A stretch of DNA of 64,000 bases from Paenibacillus_Z sp042653205 (GTDB lineage: Bacteria > Bacillota > Bacilli > Paenibacillales > Paenibacillaceae), in assembly GCF_042653205.1 (NCBI RefSeq), contig NZ_JBHSHY010000005.1, positions 62,001 to 126,000 on the forward strand, in the 5' to 3' direction. Position numbers and translations under genes: made by a program. Of the stretch, positions 52,477 through 61,496 are shown in pieces; position 1 is the first letter of the stretch; each line of letters opens with the position of its first letter. The notes beneath the pieces were generated by a model, which saw only the letters and a program-made list of their open reading frames with translations, ran no database searches and was not told the DNA's origin.

Positions 52477-53105
52477 TCGATTACGTTAAAGGGCGGGTCG
52501 TCCATTTGGACACGGAATTCGTGGTGGTGGACGTGCGGGATATCGGCTATCGCGTGTTCACGCCGAATCCGTACGCGTTCGCGAAGAGCGACGAGCCGAT
52601 CACGATTTATACGCATCATCACGTCCGCGAGGACGCGGCGCTGTTGTTCGGTTTCGCGACCCGCGACGAGCAGGCGATGTTCCGCAAGCTGCTGGACGTG
52701 TCCGGCATCGGCCCGCGCGTGGCGCTCGGCATCCTGGCCGGCGGGAAGCCGGAGACGATCGCGGCGGCGATCCAGCAGGAGAACTTGACCTTCCTGACGA
52801 AGCTGCCGGGCATCGGCCGGAAGACCGCGCAGCGCATGGTGCTGGATTTGAAGGATAAGCTGGACGCGATTCCGGGCGGCTTCAGCTTCGCGGCGGCGGG
52901 CATCGCACTCGACGATGGCGGAAGCGGCCCAGCCGAGGCGCAGGGCGGCAAGAATTGGCGCGAAGCGCGCGAGGCGCTGATGACGCTCGGCTATACGGCG
53001 GCGGAGCTCGACCGCGCCTGGCAGGCGATGCAGTCCTCGGCCGCGCCGGACGAATCGGTCGACGCGCTGATGAAACGGGCGCTGCAGCAATTGTTTAAGG
53101 GCTAG
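52473..53105 (+). CDS. ruvA: Holliday junction branch migration protein RuvA
   Basis: This 210-residue protein binds four-way junctions and loads the RuvB motor. It has the N-terminal OB fold (MIDYVKGRVVHLDTEFVV), the helix-hairpin-helix pair (VSGIGPRVALGIL, LPGIGRKTAQRMV) and the C-terminal RuvB-binding domain (EALMTLGYTAAEL). The ATG overlaps the ruvC stop. ruvB follows after 17 nt with an AGGAGG-type ribosome binding site. Confidence 0.97.
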   Translation: MIDYVKGRVVHLDTEFVVVDVRDIGYRVFTPNPYAFAKSDEPITIYTHHHVREDAALLFGFATRDEQAMFRKLLDVSGIGPRVALGILAGGKPETIAAAIQQENLTFLTKLPGIGRKTAQRMVLDLKDKLDAIPGGFSFAAAGIALDDGGSGPAEAQGGKNWREAREALMTLGYTAAELDRAWQAMQSSAAPDESVDALMKRALQQLFKG

Positions 53106-53122
53106 GAGGAGGGGCGAGGCGA

Positions 53123-54178
53123 ATGGACGAGAGGATTATTTCCGCCAACCTCATGATGGATGACCAAGCGGTGGAGCTTAGTTTGCGTCCCCGCTACTTG
53201 TCCGAATATATCGGTCAGTCCCAAGTGAAGGACAATTTGAAAGTTTTCATCGAGGCGGCGAAGTTCCGCAAAGAGGCGCTCGACCACGTGCTGCTGTACG
53301 GTCCTCCGGGCCTTGGCAAGACGACGCTGTCGAACATCATCGCGAACGAGCTCGGCGTCAACCTGCGCACCACGAGCGGCCCCGCGATTGAGCGGCCGGG
53401 CGATTTGGCCGCCCTGCTGACGAACCTGCAGGAAGGCGACGTGCTGTTCATCGACGAGATTCACCGGCTTCACCGCTCGGTGGAGGAAGTGCTGTATCCC
53501 GCGATGGAGGACTTCGCCCTCGACATCATGATCGGCAAAGGGCCGAGCGCCCGGTCCGTACGGCTGGAGCTGCCGCCGTTCACGCTGATTGGCGCGACGA
53601 CGCGCGCGGGCCTCTTGTCCGCGCCGCTGCGGGATCGCTTCGGCGTCGTCAGCCGGCTGGAGTTCTATACGACCGACGAGCTGGCGTACATCGTGTCGCG
53701 CGCGTCGGAAATTCTCGGCGTTCGCGTCATCGGAGAGGCGGCCCAGGAGATCGCGATGCGTTCCCGCGGAACGCCGCGTATCGCGAACCGGCTGCTGAAG
53801 CGGGTGCGGGATTTCGCCCAGGTCCGCGGCGACGGCATCGTCACGCATGAGCTGGCGCGCATCGCGATGGGACTGATTCAAGTGGATCCGCTCGGTCTCG
53901 ACAGCATCGACCATAAGATGCTGCGGGCGATGATCTCGATTTATCGGGGCGGCCCCGTCGGGCTCGATACGATCGCGGCGACGATCGGCGAGGAGGGCCA
54001 GACGATCGAGGACGTCTACGAGCCGTATTTGATGCAGATCGGATTCCTGCAGCGGACGCCGCGCGGCCGGATGGTGACGCCGGCCGCTTACCGCCATCTG
54101 GGCTTGCCGGTCCCTCAGGAAAACGCCGTACCAAGCGATGCGGCGGAAGCGGAGGAAGAAGGAGGCGGCTTCGTCTAA
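53123..54178 (+). CDS. ruvB: Holliday junction branch migration helicase RuvB
   Basis: AAA+ motor of 351 residues. Walker A is GPPGLGKT (60-67), Walker B LFIDEIHRL, sensor 1 GATTRAGLLSAPLRDRFG, and the arginine finger lies in SRGTPRIANRLLKRVRDFA. The C-terminal winged helix binds DNA (YEPYLMQIGFLQRTPRGR). Its TAA stop shares one base with the next ATG. Confidence 0.98.
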   Translation: MDERIISANLMMDDQAVELSLRPRYLSEYIGQSQVKDNLKVFIEAAKFRKEALDHVLLYGPPGLGKTTLSNIIANELGVNLRTTSGPAIERPGDLAALLTNLQEGDVLFIDEIHRLHRSVEEVLYPAMEDFALDIMIGKGPSARSVRLELPPFTLIGATTRAGLLSAPLRDRFGVVSRLEFYTTDELAYIVSRASEILGVRVIGEAAQEIAMRSRGTPRIANRLLKRVRDFAQVRGDGIVTHELARIAMGLIQVDPLGLDSIDHKMLRAMISIYRGGPVGLDTIAATIGEEGQTIEDVYEPYLMQIGFLQRTPRGRMVTPAAYRHLGLPVPQENAVPSDAAEAEEEGGGFV

Positions 54179-54624
54179 TGGGCTCTAGAAGGAAACAGGC
54201 TGAAGAAGAGAGGCGGGAGAAGCTGATCGTCCTCTACGACGGAACGTGCAAGCTGTGCTTGGCCAGCGTCCGCCGTTTGAAGGAGCTTCAATCGACCGCG
54301 ATTTTGCGGTTCATTCCGGTCCAATCGCTCGAGGACACGTATGAAACGATTCCCGAGCTTTCAACTGTAACCGAGGAACAGCTTTTGACGAAAATGCATG
54401 TCGTGGAAATGAACGGCACCGTGCATGCCGGGGCGGCCGGCGTCGTACGCATTCTGCGGACGGTGCGCGGCTGGAGATGGCTCGCGCCGCTCTACCGGGT
54501 ACCGGGGCTGCGCGGGGTAGCCGATTTGCTTTACCGGGTCATCGCGGGCAGGCGCTACGAGTGGTTTGGCAGGTCCGACGAGAGCTGCCATGACGGCCTC
54601 TGCGCGCTGCCCAAGCGGGATTAA
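54178..54624 (+). CDS. DCC-family thiol-disulfide oxidoreductase-like protein
   Basis: The 148 residues begin with a charged segment and then the family motif VLYDGTCKLC (about 18-27; Cys24 and Cys27). This thioredoxin-like group usually shows YDGxCxxC followed by an oxidoreductase helix. The middle carries MHVVEMNGTVHAGAAGVVRILR and the C-terminus a Cys pair (SCHDGLCAL). The substrate is unknown. It overlaps ruvB by 1 nt and precedes a SpoIID-like gene by 25 nt, so it is read with the ruv operon. Confidence 0.85.
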   Translation: MGSRRKQAEEERREKLIVLYDGTCKLCLASVRRLKELQSTAILRFIPVQSLEDTYETIPELSTVTEEQLLTKMHVVEMNGTVHAGAAGVVRILRTVRGWRWLAPLYRVPGLRGVADLLYRVIAGRRYEWFGRSDESCHDGLCALPKRD

Positions 54625-54649
54625 GCCATAAGGAGGACATAGAAAGCCG

Positions 54650-56821
54650 ATGAGAGGCGAACACGTGCAACACGACGGGAAGCGAAGCGGGAAACGAAGG
54701 CTGACGGCGATGCCGCGGGCGAAGCGGACGCTGGCGGTCATCGCGGCCGGCGCGATCGCGCTGTCCGTGTGGACTTCGCACCCGTCCCAAGGCGCTGCCG
54801 TACCGGCGCTGGATACGATCCGAGTCGGCATATTCCTCAATACGAGCAAATACAGCCTCAGCACGGCCGCAGCCACGTTTGACGCGGCCGGTTCGCTCGC
54901 TGTCGGCGTTCGGACCCCGTCCGACGTCGTGCCGCTGTTCCAGACGGGCAGCGGCGAATCCGTCCGGTTCACGCTGGACGATTATAAGCCGCTGCTGCTG
55001 GAAACGACAGATTACCTGATGGCGCTGAACGTCATGAAACGGCTCAAGGCACTCGGCGCGTCCGGCTTCATGACGGCGGCGGCCGGTCCCGGCGGCAAGC
55101 TGTACCGCATCCTGGAGGGCTCCTACGCGACGGCCGAGCTGGCCAGCGCCGCGGGCGACAAGTGGATGAAGGACGGGGCGATCGCTGGTTACGCCGGTAC
55201 GTCCAAGAAACTGGGGCTGACCGGTCCGCTGCATCTGGACACGGGGGCGAAGTACGCGTCCCGGAGCGATGCGGCCGCGGCCGCGCAGAAGCTAAGCGAA
55301 GCGGGCGTCGACGCGTATGCGGCGCTGAAGCAGACGGGAACCGCCGCCGGCTTCTACACTGTGCTGGTCGGCGCTGCGGCCGACCAGACCGCCCTGGCCG
55401 CGGTTAAAGCGCAAGCACTGCTAGCCGGCGCAGGGGGAACGCTAGGCCCGACGGATGCCAAGTCATCGTATTTCATCATCCGCGACGACTACACGACGGC
55501 GGAATCGGCCTCCAAGCCGGCCGTGCCGCTGATCGGCGTGCCGGCGACCGGCGCGAAGCTGTGGCTGGATACTTCGGCTGCGGGCGGCATTAAGCTGACG
55601 GAGCGGTACAACCGCAGCTATCGCGGGTCGTTCGAGGTCAGCGGGCAAGGCGGCAAGCTGACCGTGATCAACGAGCTGCCGTTCGAGCAGTACATCTATT
55701 CCGTCGTCGGCGGCGAGATGCCGGCGTCTTGGCCGGCGGAGGCGCTCAAAGCCCAAGCGGTCGCCGCGCGTACATACGCCCTGTACCAGGGCTTCGGCTT
55801 CCAAATCGCCCACGTCGTGGATACGACGCTCAGCCAGGCCTACGGCGGCATCGGCGCGGAGAAGCCGACGACGATCGCGGCCGTCGACGCGACCAAGGGC
55901 GAGGTGGCCACGTACGACGGCAATGTGATCAATGCCGTCTTCTCGTCCAGCGCGGGCGGCTTCACGGCGGACGCGCAGGAGATTTGGGGCAGCGGCGTCG
56001 ATTATTTGAAGAGCGTCGAGAGCCCGGACGCCTCCTCGGAGAAGGGCTTGTATAAATGGTACCGCGTCGTCCTGCCGAACAGCCTCGTCGGCTATATCCG
56101 CGAGGATCTGCTCGAGGACACGGGCCAACAATCCGCGGCTGGACAAGCCGTGCTGCGCGTGAAGGGCGACGGTACGAAAGTCCGCCCGATTCCGCTTGTG
56201 CAAGACAACGTGGCGGTCGTGGACACGGTGAACCGCGGCACGCTCGTCGTTCAGCTGGAGAAGGTGACCCAGTCCAACGAGATGTCGTGGGTGCGCGGCT
56301 CGTATTCCGCGGCCGAGCTGCTCAAGCTGACGCAAGGCAAGCTGAGCAAGCCAATCAGCGGCCCGATCCGGACGCTGGAAATCAGCAAAGCAGGCCCGTC
56401 CGGACGCCCGACCGAAATATTGGCCAACGGTCAAGCCGTCTCCGTCAAGACGCCGGACGCGTTCCGTTCCGCCTTCGGCGGGCTGCCGAGCACGCTGTTC
56501 ACGATCGACGAGACCGCGCGGATGACGATCGCCGGTGCCGGCGGCGCCACCCGCGAACGCCCCGCGGACAGCGGCGCGATCTACGCGGTCGGCGCCGACG
56601 GTCGGACGCAGGAGCTCAAGGCCGCCAACTTCTTCATCCTGAACGGCACCGGCACGGTTCGGGCCGCGACGAAGGACCCGTCCTTCCGGTTCGTCGGCTC
56701 CGGCAACGGCCATGGCGTCGGGCTTTCGCAGTACGGCGCCCGCGGATTGGCAGAACTTGGGTATGACTACAAATATATTATGCAATACTACTATAAAGAC
56801 GCGAAGATCGTGAAGGAATGA
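54650..56821 (+). CDS. SpoIID/LytB-domain protein with SPOR-like repeats
   Basis: This 723-residue exported protein has a basic N-terminus and a signal or anchor helix (about 26-42). Two SPOR-like modules follow (about 60-290; YRILEGSYATAELASAA, FYTVLVGAAADQTAL), then the SpoIID/LytB domain (about 325-445 and 600-715). The conserved VVGGEMPASWPAEALKAQAVAARTYAL, in two parts, includes the Glu expected for lytic transglycosylase activity. NGHGVGLSQYGARGLAELG closes the domain. An inserted 120-residue region splits it. SpoIID degrades glycan strands during engulfment. AAGGAGG is 13 nt from the ATG, rather far. Whether this is spoIID itself or a paralogue is undecided. Confidence 0.85.
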   Translation: MRGEHVQHDGKRSGKRRLTAMPRAKRTLAVIAAGAIALSVWTSHPSQGAAVPALDTIRVGIFLNTSKYSLSTAAATFDAAGSLAVGVRTPSDVVPLFQTGSGESVRFTLDDYKPLLLETTDYLMALNVMKRLKALGASGFMTAAAGPGGKLYRILEGSYATAELASAAGDKWMKDGAIAGYAGTSKKLGLTGPLHLDTGAKYASRSDAAAAAQKLSEAGVDAYAALKQTGTAAGFYTVLVGAAADQTALAAVKAQALLAGAGGTLGPTDAKSSYFIIRDDYTTAESASKPAVPLIGVPATGAKLWLDTSAAGGIKLTERYNRSYRGSFEVSGQGGKLTVINELPFEQYIYSVVGGEMPASWPAEALKAQAVAARTYALYQGFGFQIAHVVDTTLSQAYGGIGAEKPTTIAAVDATKGEVATYDGNVINAVFSSSAGGFTADAQEIWGSGVDYLKSVESPDASSEKGLYKWYRVVLPNSLVGYIREDLLEDTGQQSAAGQAVLRVKGDGTKVRPIPLVQDNVAVVDTVNRGTLVVQLEKVTQSNEMSWVRGSYSAAELLKLTQGKLSKPISGPIRTLEISKAGPSGRPTEILANGQAVSVKTPDAFRSAFGGLPSTLFTIDETARMTIAGAGGATRERPADSGAIYAVGADGRTQELKAANFFILNGTGTVRAATKDPSFRFVGSGNGHGVGLSQYGARGLAELGYDYKYIMQYYYKDAKIVKE

Positions 56822-56831
56822 CAAGAACGCC

Positions 56832-57878
56832 ATGAATGTGAACGAATTTGATTTCGACCTGCCGGAACGCCTGATCGCACAAACGCCGCTGGCCGACCGC
56901 ACGTCGTCCCGGCTGCTGATGCTGAACAAGGCGACCGGCGATATCGGGCACGAGCGCTTCACCCAGCTGGCCGAGCTGTTGAATGCCGGCGATACGCTGA
57001 TCTTGAACGATACCCGCGTCATGCCGGCCCGGCTGCTCGGCGTCAAGGCCGACACCGGCGCGAAGGTCGAGCTGCTTCTCCTGAAGCAGCTCGAAGGCGA
57101 CCGCTGGGAGACGCTGGCGAAGCCCGGCAAGCGGCTGAGAGCCGGCGCCAAGCTGAACTTCGGGGACGACGGCGAGGGGCGGCCGCTGTTGGAAGCCGAG
57201 ATCGTAGCCGAAGGCGAGCAGGGCGCGCGAATCGTGGAATTCCGGTACGCGGGCATCTTTAACGAGCTGCTCGACCGGCTCGGGGAGATGCCGCTGCCGC
57301 CGTACATCAAGGAACGGCTGGACGACCGTGAGCGCTACCAGACGGTTTACGCGAAGCACGAAGGCTCCGCCGCCGCGCCGACCGCAGGCCTGCATTTCAC
57401 GAAGGATTTCCTGGACGAGCTGGCGCGCAAAGGCGTGCGGATCGGCTATATCACGCTGCACGTCGGGCTCGGCACGTTCCGGCCGATGTCGGTCGATACG
57501 GTCGAGGAGCATACGATGCATGCCGAATATTACGAGCTGAGCGAAGAGACGGCGGCGCTGCTGCGCGAAGCGAAAGCCGGCGGCGGGCGTATCGTCGCGG
57601 TCGGCACGACTTCGGCGCGAACGCTTGAAACCGTTGCAGCCCGATATGCGTATGAAGAGTTACGGGCTTGCAGCGGCTGGACCGATATCTTCATTTTTCC
57701 GGGCTACGAATTCAAACTCGTGGACGCGCTGCTGACGAATTTCCACCTGCCGAAGTCGACGCTCGTGATGCTCGTCAGCGCCTTGGCCGGACGTTCGGCG
57801 ATCAAGCGGGCGTACAAGGAAGCGGTCGACCGGGAATACCGGTTCTTCAGCTTCGGCGACGCCATGTTTATTTACTAG
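56832..57878 (+). CDS. queA: S-adenosylmethionine:tRNA ribosyltransferase-isomerase
   Basis: The 348-residue enzyme transfers the ribose of SAM to preQ1 in tRNA, forming epoxyqueuosine. The sequence FDLPERLIAQTPLADRTSSRLL, the motif ILNDTRVMPARL, and GLHFTKDFLDEL with HVGLGTFRPM are typical. It follows the SpoIID-like gene by 10 nt and precedes tgt, the enzyme acting one step earlier, as in most bacteria. Confidence 0.97.
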   Translation: MNVNEFDFDLPERLIAQTPLADRTSSRLLMLNKATGDIGHERFTQLAELLNAGDTLILNDTRVMPARLLGVKADTGAKVELLLLKQLEGDRWETLAKPGKRLRAGAKLNFGDDGEGRPLLEAEIVAEGEQGARIVEFRYAGIFNELLDRLGEMPLPPYIKERLDDRERYQTVYAKHEGSAAAPTAGLHFTKDFLDELARKGVRIGYITLHVGLGTFRPMSVDTVEEHTMHAEYYELSEETAALLREAKAGGGRIVAVGTTSARTLETVAARYAYEELRACSGWTDIFIFPGYEFKLVDALLTNFHLPKSTLVMLVSALAGRSAIKRAYKEAVDREYRFFSFGDAMFIY

Positions 57879-57902
57879 CACTAGCGGAAAGAGGCAGACA
57901 TA

Positions 57903-59036
57903 GTGGCAATTACTTACGAATTATTGAAGACGTGCAAGCAAACAGGCGCCCGGCTCGGCCGCGTCCATACGCCGCACGGCGTCATCGAGACGCCGACGTT
58001 CATGCCGGTCGGCACGCAGGCGACCGTCAAGACGGTCAGCCCGGAAGAGCTGAAGACGCTCGACGCCCAAATCATTCTCAGCAACACGTACCACCTGTTC
58101 GTCCGGCCCGGACACGAGATCGTCCGCAAAGCCGGCGGGCTCCACAAGTTCATGAACTGGGACCGCCCGATACTGACGGACAGCGGCGGCTTTCAGGTGT
58201 TCAGCTTGAGCGAGATGCGCAAGATCAAGGAAGAAGGCGTGGAATTCCGCAACCATCTGAACGGGGATAAAATGTTCATCTCGCCCGAGAAAGCAATGGA
58301 AATCCAAAACGCGCTCGGTCCCGACATCATGATGGCGTTCGACGAATGCGCGCCTTATCCGGCCGAGTACGATTACGTCAAGCAATCGATGGAACGGACG
58401 ACCCGCTGGGCGGAGCGCTGTCTGGCCTCCCACGCGCGGCCGCACGACCAGGCGCTGTTCGCGATCGTGCAGGGCGGCATGTACGAGGATTTGCGCCGCC
58501 AGAGCGCGACCGAATTGACTTCCCTGGATTTTCCGGGGTATGCTATTGGAGGCCTGAGCGTCGGCGAACCGAAGGATTTGATGTATCGCATGCTGGAATG
58601 CACGGTTCCGCTGCTGCCGGCGAACAAGCCCCGTTATTTGATGGGCGTCGGATCGCCGGATGCGCTGCTGGACGGCGCGATCCGCGGCGTGGACATGTTC
58701 GACTGCGTGCTGCCGACCCGCATCGCGCGCAACGGCACGACGATGACCAGCTCCGGCCGGCTCGTGATCCGCAACGCCAAGTTCGCGGAAGACTTCGGTC
58801 CGCTCGACCCCGAGTGCAGCTGCTACACGTGCACGAACTACTCGCGCGCCTATCTGCGCCACCTCATCAAGGCGGACGAAACGTTCGGCATTCGCCTGAC
58901 GACGATCCACAACCTGCATTTCCTGCTGGAACTCATGCGGGGCGTTCGCCAAGCGATCATGGAGGACCGGCTGCTCGATTTCCGGAACGCGTTCTTCGAC
59001 AAATACGGCTTGAACGAGAACGACAAAGGATTTTAA
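57903..59036 (+). CDS. tgt: tRNA-guanine transglycosylase
   Basis: TIM-barrel enzyme of 377 residues that exchanges guanine 34 for preQ1 in tRNAs for Asn, Asp, His and Tyr. It shows LSNTYHLFVRPG, LTDSGGFQVFSLSEM with an active-site Asp, GGLSVGEPKD and the zinc site CSCYTCTNYSRAYLRHL. The start is GTG at 57903 with AAAGAGG upstream. yajC follows after 18 nt. Confidence 0.97.
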   Translation: MAITYELLKTCKQTGARLGRVHTPHGVIETPTFMPVGTQATVKTVSPEELKTLDAQIILSNTYHLFVRPGHEIVRKAGGLHKFMNWDRPILTDSGGFQVFSLSEMRKIKEEGVEFRNHLNGDKMFISPEKAMEIQNALGPDIMMAFDECAPYPAEYDYVKQSMERTTRWAERCLASHARPHDQALFAIVQGGMYEDLRRQSATELTSLDFPGYAIGGLSVGEPKDLMYRMLECTVPLLPANKPRYLMGVGSPDALLDGAIRGVDMFDCVLPTRIARNGTTMTSSGRLVIRNAKFAEDFGPLDPECSCYTCTNYSRAYLRHLIKADETFGIRLTTIHNLHFLLELMRGVRQAIMEDRLLDFRNAFFDKYGLNENDKGF

Positions 59037-59054
59037 CGAAAGGGGTGAAATGAA

Positions 59055-59390
59055 ATGTCAGGAGCTGCATCCTTAATTCCGTTTATTCTGATGTTCGCGG
59101 TGTTCTACTTCCTGCTGATTCGTCCGCAACAGCGCAAGTCGAAGCAGCGGAACCTCATGCTAGGCGGGATCAAAAAGGGCGATAAAATCGTCACGATCGG
59201 CGGCATGCACGGCACGATCGTGGAGCTGACCGACGACACGGTCGTGCTTCGTGTGAACGATGCCACGAAGATTACGTTCGATCGCAGCGCGATCAACACG
59301 GTCGTCTCCTCCAGCGCGGCTGTGACCGCCGCGCCGGCGACGGCACCGGCGATGGTGAAGGAAGAGAAGCCGGAAGACATCAAAGGCTAG
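59055..59390 (+). CDS. yajC: Preprotein translocase accessory subunit YajC
   Basis: Small membrane protein of 111 residues with one N-terminal helix (about 5-23, ending FYFLLIRPQQRKSK, the YajC signature) and a cytoplasmic domain containing GDKIVTIGGMHGTIVEL. It associates with SecDF. AAAGGGGTGA precedes the ATG. It ends the ruv-que-tgt cluster before a terminator; secDF is not seen here. Confidence 0.94.
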   Translation: MSGAASLIPFILMFAVFYFLLIRPQQRKSKQRNLMLGGIKKGDKIVTIGGMHGTIVELTDDTVVLRVNDATKITFDRSAINTVVSSSAAVTAAPATAPAMVKEEKPEDIKG

Positions 59391-59403
59391 AACGCAGGAC
59401 TGG

Positions 59404-59430
59404 GCGGCGCTTTCGAGTGCCGCTTTTTTT
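59404..59430 (+). terminator. Terminator after yajC with TTCG loop
   Basis: GCGGCGCT (59404-59411) pairs with AGTGCCGC (59416-59423), one G-T pair, over a TTCG tetraloop, then seven T residues. Confidence 0.92.
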
Positions 59431-59522
59431 GTTGCGCGCCGGTCCCGTCCCGAAACTCATAGTTTCCAGCCAGCGGGCGAATACTATAGCGACGATAACG
59501 GGATCGAGGTGTGAAGTAATCC

Positions 59523-60386
59523 ATGTACTTATGGGTGGAGATCATCCTGCGCACGCTGTCCGCGGTCGTGTTCCTGCTGCTGCTGACGAAGGTGCTCGGC
59601 AAACGGCAGGTGACGGAGCTGTCCGTCTTCGAATACATTACCGGCATTACGATCGGTAACCTCGCGGGCTACGTGTCTTTGGAAGCGGAAAATACGTGGT
59701 ATTTGGGCATGATTTCGCTGGCGGTCTGGGCAGCGGTGTCGCTCTCCATCGAATTGCTGCAAATGAAGAGCAAAAAAGCGCGCGATTGGATCGATGGCCA
59801 GCCGACGGTGCTGATCCAGAACGGCAAAATCCTGGAGGGCAACCTGAAGAAGGAACGCGTCACGACGGACGAGCTGATGGAAAGCCTGCGCCGAAAGGAC
59901 GTGTTCAAGGCGGCCGACGTCGAATTTGCCGTCATGGAAGTGAGCGGCGCCATCAATGTCATGCTGAAGGCGGAGAACCAGCCGATCACGCCGAAGTCGC
60001 TCGGGCTTCGGGTGCAGCCGGAGCATGAGCCGCAAGTCGTCATCATGGACGGCAAGATTCTGCCGGATCCGCTCCGGTCTACCGGCTACAACGAGAACTG
60101 GCTGAAGAAGGAATTGAAAAAGTCGGACGTCTCAATCGAAGACGTCTTCCTGGCGCAGATCGACGACAACGGCTCGCTGTACGTCGATCTCTTCGACGAC
60201 AAGGCGAAGCTGCCGAAAAATCCGAACGGCCAAGCCGGTCTGCTCGCGGCGCTCAAGAAATGCGAAGCCGACATGGAGATGTACGGCCTGCTGTCGGGGG
60301 ACGAGCGCGAGAAAGTGCAGTACGCGGCATGCGCGAAACAGCTGCAGAAGCTGATCGACGACGTGCGGCCGCTCATTTATCAATGA
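59523..60386 (+). CDS. DUF421/YetF-family membrane protein (long form)
   Basis: The 287 residues comprise three N-terminal membrane helices (about 5-80), including the conserved LLTKVLGKRQVTELSVFEYITGITIGNLAG in parts, and a soluble YetF domain (RDWIDGQPTVLIQNGKILEGNLKKERVTTDEL in parts; ADVEFAVMEVSGAINVM). A C-terminal extension holds a second YetF-like repeat and extra helices. The family is tied to spore membranes and germination in Bacillus (YetF, YrbG), but no activity is proven. GAGGTG precedes the ATG. A shorter paralogue lies at 62099-62833. Confidence 0.88.
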   Translation: MYLWVEIILRTLSAVVFLLLLTKVLGKRQVTELSVFEYITGITIGNLAGYVSLEAENTWYLGMISLAVWAAVSLSIELLQMKSKKARDWIDGQPTVLIQNGKILEGNLKKERVTTDELMESLRRKDVFKAADVEFAVMEVSGAINVMLKAENQPITPKSLGLRVQPEHEPQVVIMDGKILPDPLRSTGYNENWLKKELKKSDVSIEDVFLAQIDDNGSLYVDLFDDKAKLPKNPNGQAGLLAALKKCEADMEMYGLLSGDEREKVQYAACAKQLQKLIDDVRPLIYQ

Positions 60387-60400
60387 CCGACGCGCACGAA

Positions 60401-60445
60401 AAAAGACCGCTGCCCGGGGCGTGAGCCCCGCCGCAGCGGTCTTTT
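60401..60445. terminator. Bidirectional terminator between convergent genes
   Basis: AAAAGACCGCTGC (60401-60413) pairs perfectly with GCAGCGGTCTTTT (60433-60445), with an inner GGGGC/GCCCC stem. A and T tracts on both sides let it stop the DUF421 gene on + and the PAP2 gene on -. Confidence 0.92.
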
Positions 60446-60511
60446 GTCGCGGAGGCGAACAGTCGAATCGGTTGAATAGATGGAGGCCGATTTCTTTTGC
60501 CGCCCCTTCGC

Positions 60512-61372
60512 TTACTTGGCGTCCTCCTGCAGATAACCTGCTGGCGCTGGCGGGACGACCGTGCCCCGGCGTCCGCGCAGCGGCCAGGTTGCCTTGCTGA
60601 GCCGGATGCCCATGAGCGAAGCGAAGGTCGCGAGCGCGAGGCCGCCGCACATGTCGATGAGCCAGTGGATGCCGAGATAGAAGATCGCGAAGATGACGAT
60701 CGCGGCGCAGATGCCGCAAAACCAAGCCCAGCGCTTGATCCCGGACTTCGCGGCTAGAATCGCAAGCGTCACGGAGATCGATGTGTGCAGGCTCGGGAAG
60801 CAATTGTTCAAGCCCGATAAGGCGCGGTATTGGTGCTCGAAGTTCGGGAACGCCTGCAGCATCAGGAAGCTGACGTTCGGATCGTGGTACCAGACCTCGC
60901 TGACCGGGAAGAACAGGTAGAACGGAATCGCGACCGCGTAGTTGATCATGATCGCGTAGCAGGTCGCGTAGAACATCGTTTTGTTCGGGCTCCGCAAGGT
61001 ATAGATGCCGACGGAGGCGATCAGCAGCGCTTGGAAGACGACGACGTACATGAACGCGAGGAACGGCGTCAGCCAGTCGCTCTGGAACGTATGCTGGAAG
61101 TTCGCGACGAAGCTGCCTTCGATGGATTGGAAGAAGCCGGCGAAATCATGCGTGTTCGACATGCCTTTCTCGATGCGAAGCTCGAACTTGTTGCAGAACA
61201 GGATGAGAATCAGAAGCACGAAATGCGCGTTATATTTACGGTTGAAGAGATTTTCTTTCAGGAACAGTCCGGCGACTTTGAATGGATTGGCCGCGGCTCC
61301 ATACCAGATAAGAACGACGACGGTCAGCGCCGTGTAGACGGCGACCGTCGTCATATTGTTGAACAAGATCAT
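60512..61372 (-). CDS. PAP2-superfamily membrane phosphatase / inositolphosphotransferase-like
   Basis: The 286-residue polytopic protein has about six to seven helices. The PAP2 active site is visible as CFPSLHTS (His196) and YLGIHWLIDMCGG (His236 and Asp240); the first motif (Kx6RP) of classical PAP2 enzymes is not obvious. The pattern fits the Aur1/Ipt1-like branch. The likely substrate is a lipid phosphate or phosphodiester at the membrane, which cannot be specified. The start codon at 61372 has AGGGGG about 12 nt upstream. It is convergent with the DUF421 gene. Confidence 0.85.
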   Translation of the reverse strand: MILFNNMTTVAVYTALTVVVLIWYGAAANPFKVAGLFLKENLFNRKYNAHFVLLILILFCNKFELRIEKGMSNTHDFAGFFQSIEGSFVANFQHTFQSDWLTPFLAFMYVVVFQALLIASVGIYTLRSPNKTMFYATCYAIMINYAVAIPFYLFFPVSEVWYHDPNVSFLMLQAFPNFEHQYRALSGLNNCFPSLHTSISVTLAILAAKSGIKRWAWFCGICAAIVIFAIFYLGIHWLIDMCGGLALATFASLMGIRLSKATWPLRGRRGTVVPPAPAGYLQEDAK

Positions 61373-61418
61373 GATTCGAATAATCCCCCTAAGGCGTTGC
61401 GTCGTTTCGGTCCGATCT

Positions 61419-61427
61419 AGTATAACA
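61419..61427 (-). promoter_or_regulatory. Extended -10 of the PAP2 gene (minus strand)
   Basis: Read on the minus strand, TGtTATACT spans 61427-61419. TTGTAA lies 19 nt further upstream as a loose -35. The start codon is 46 nt downstream of the -10. Confidence 0.5.
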
Positions 61428-61496
61428 CATTTCGCAGGGATGATTACAATTGCGATATACCGGGGATGCGGACCGTAAGCGATAGGCGCGCGGCTC

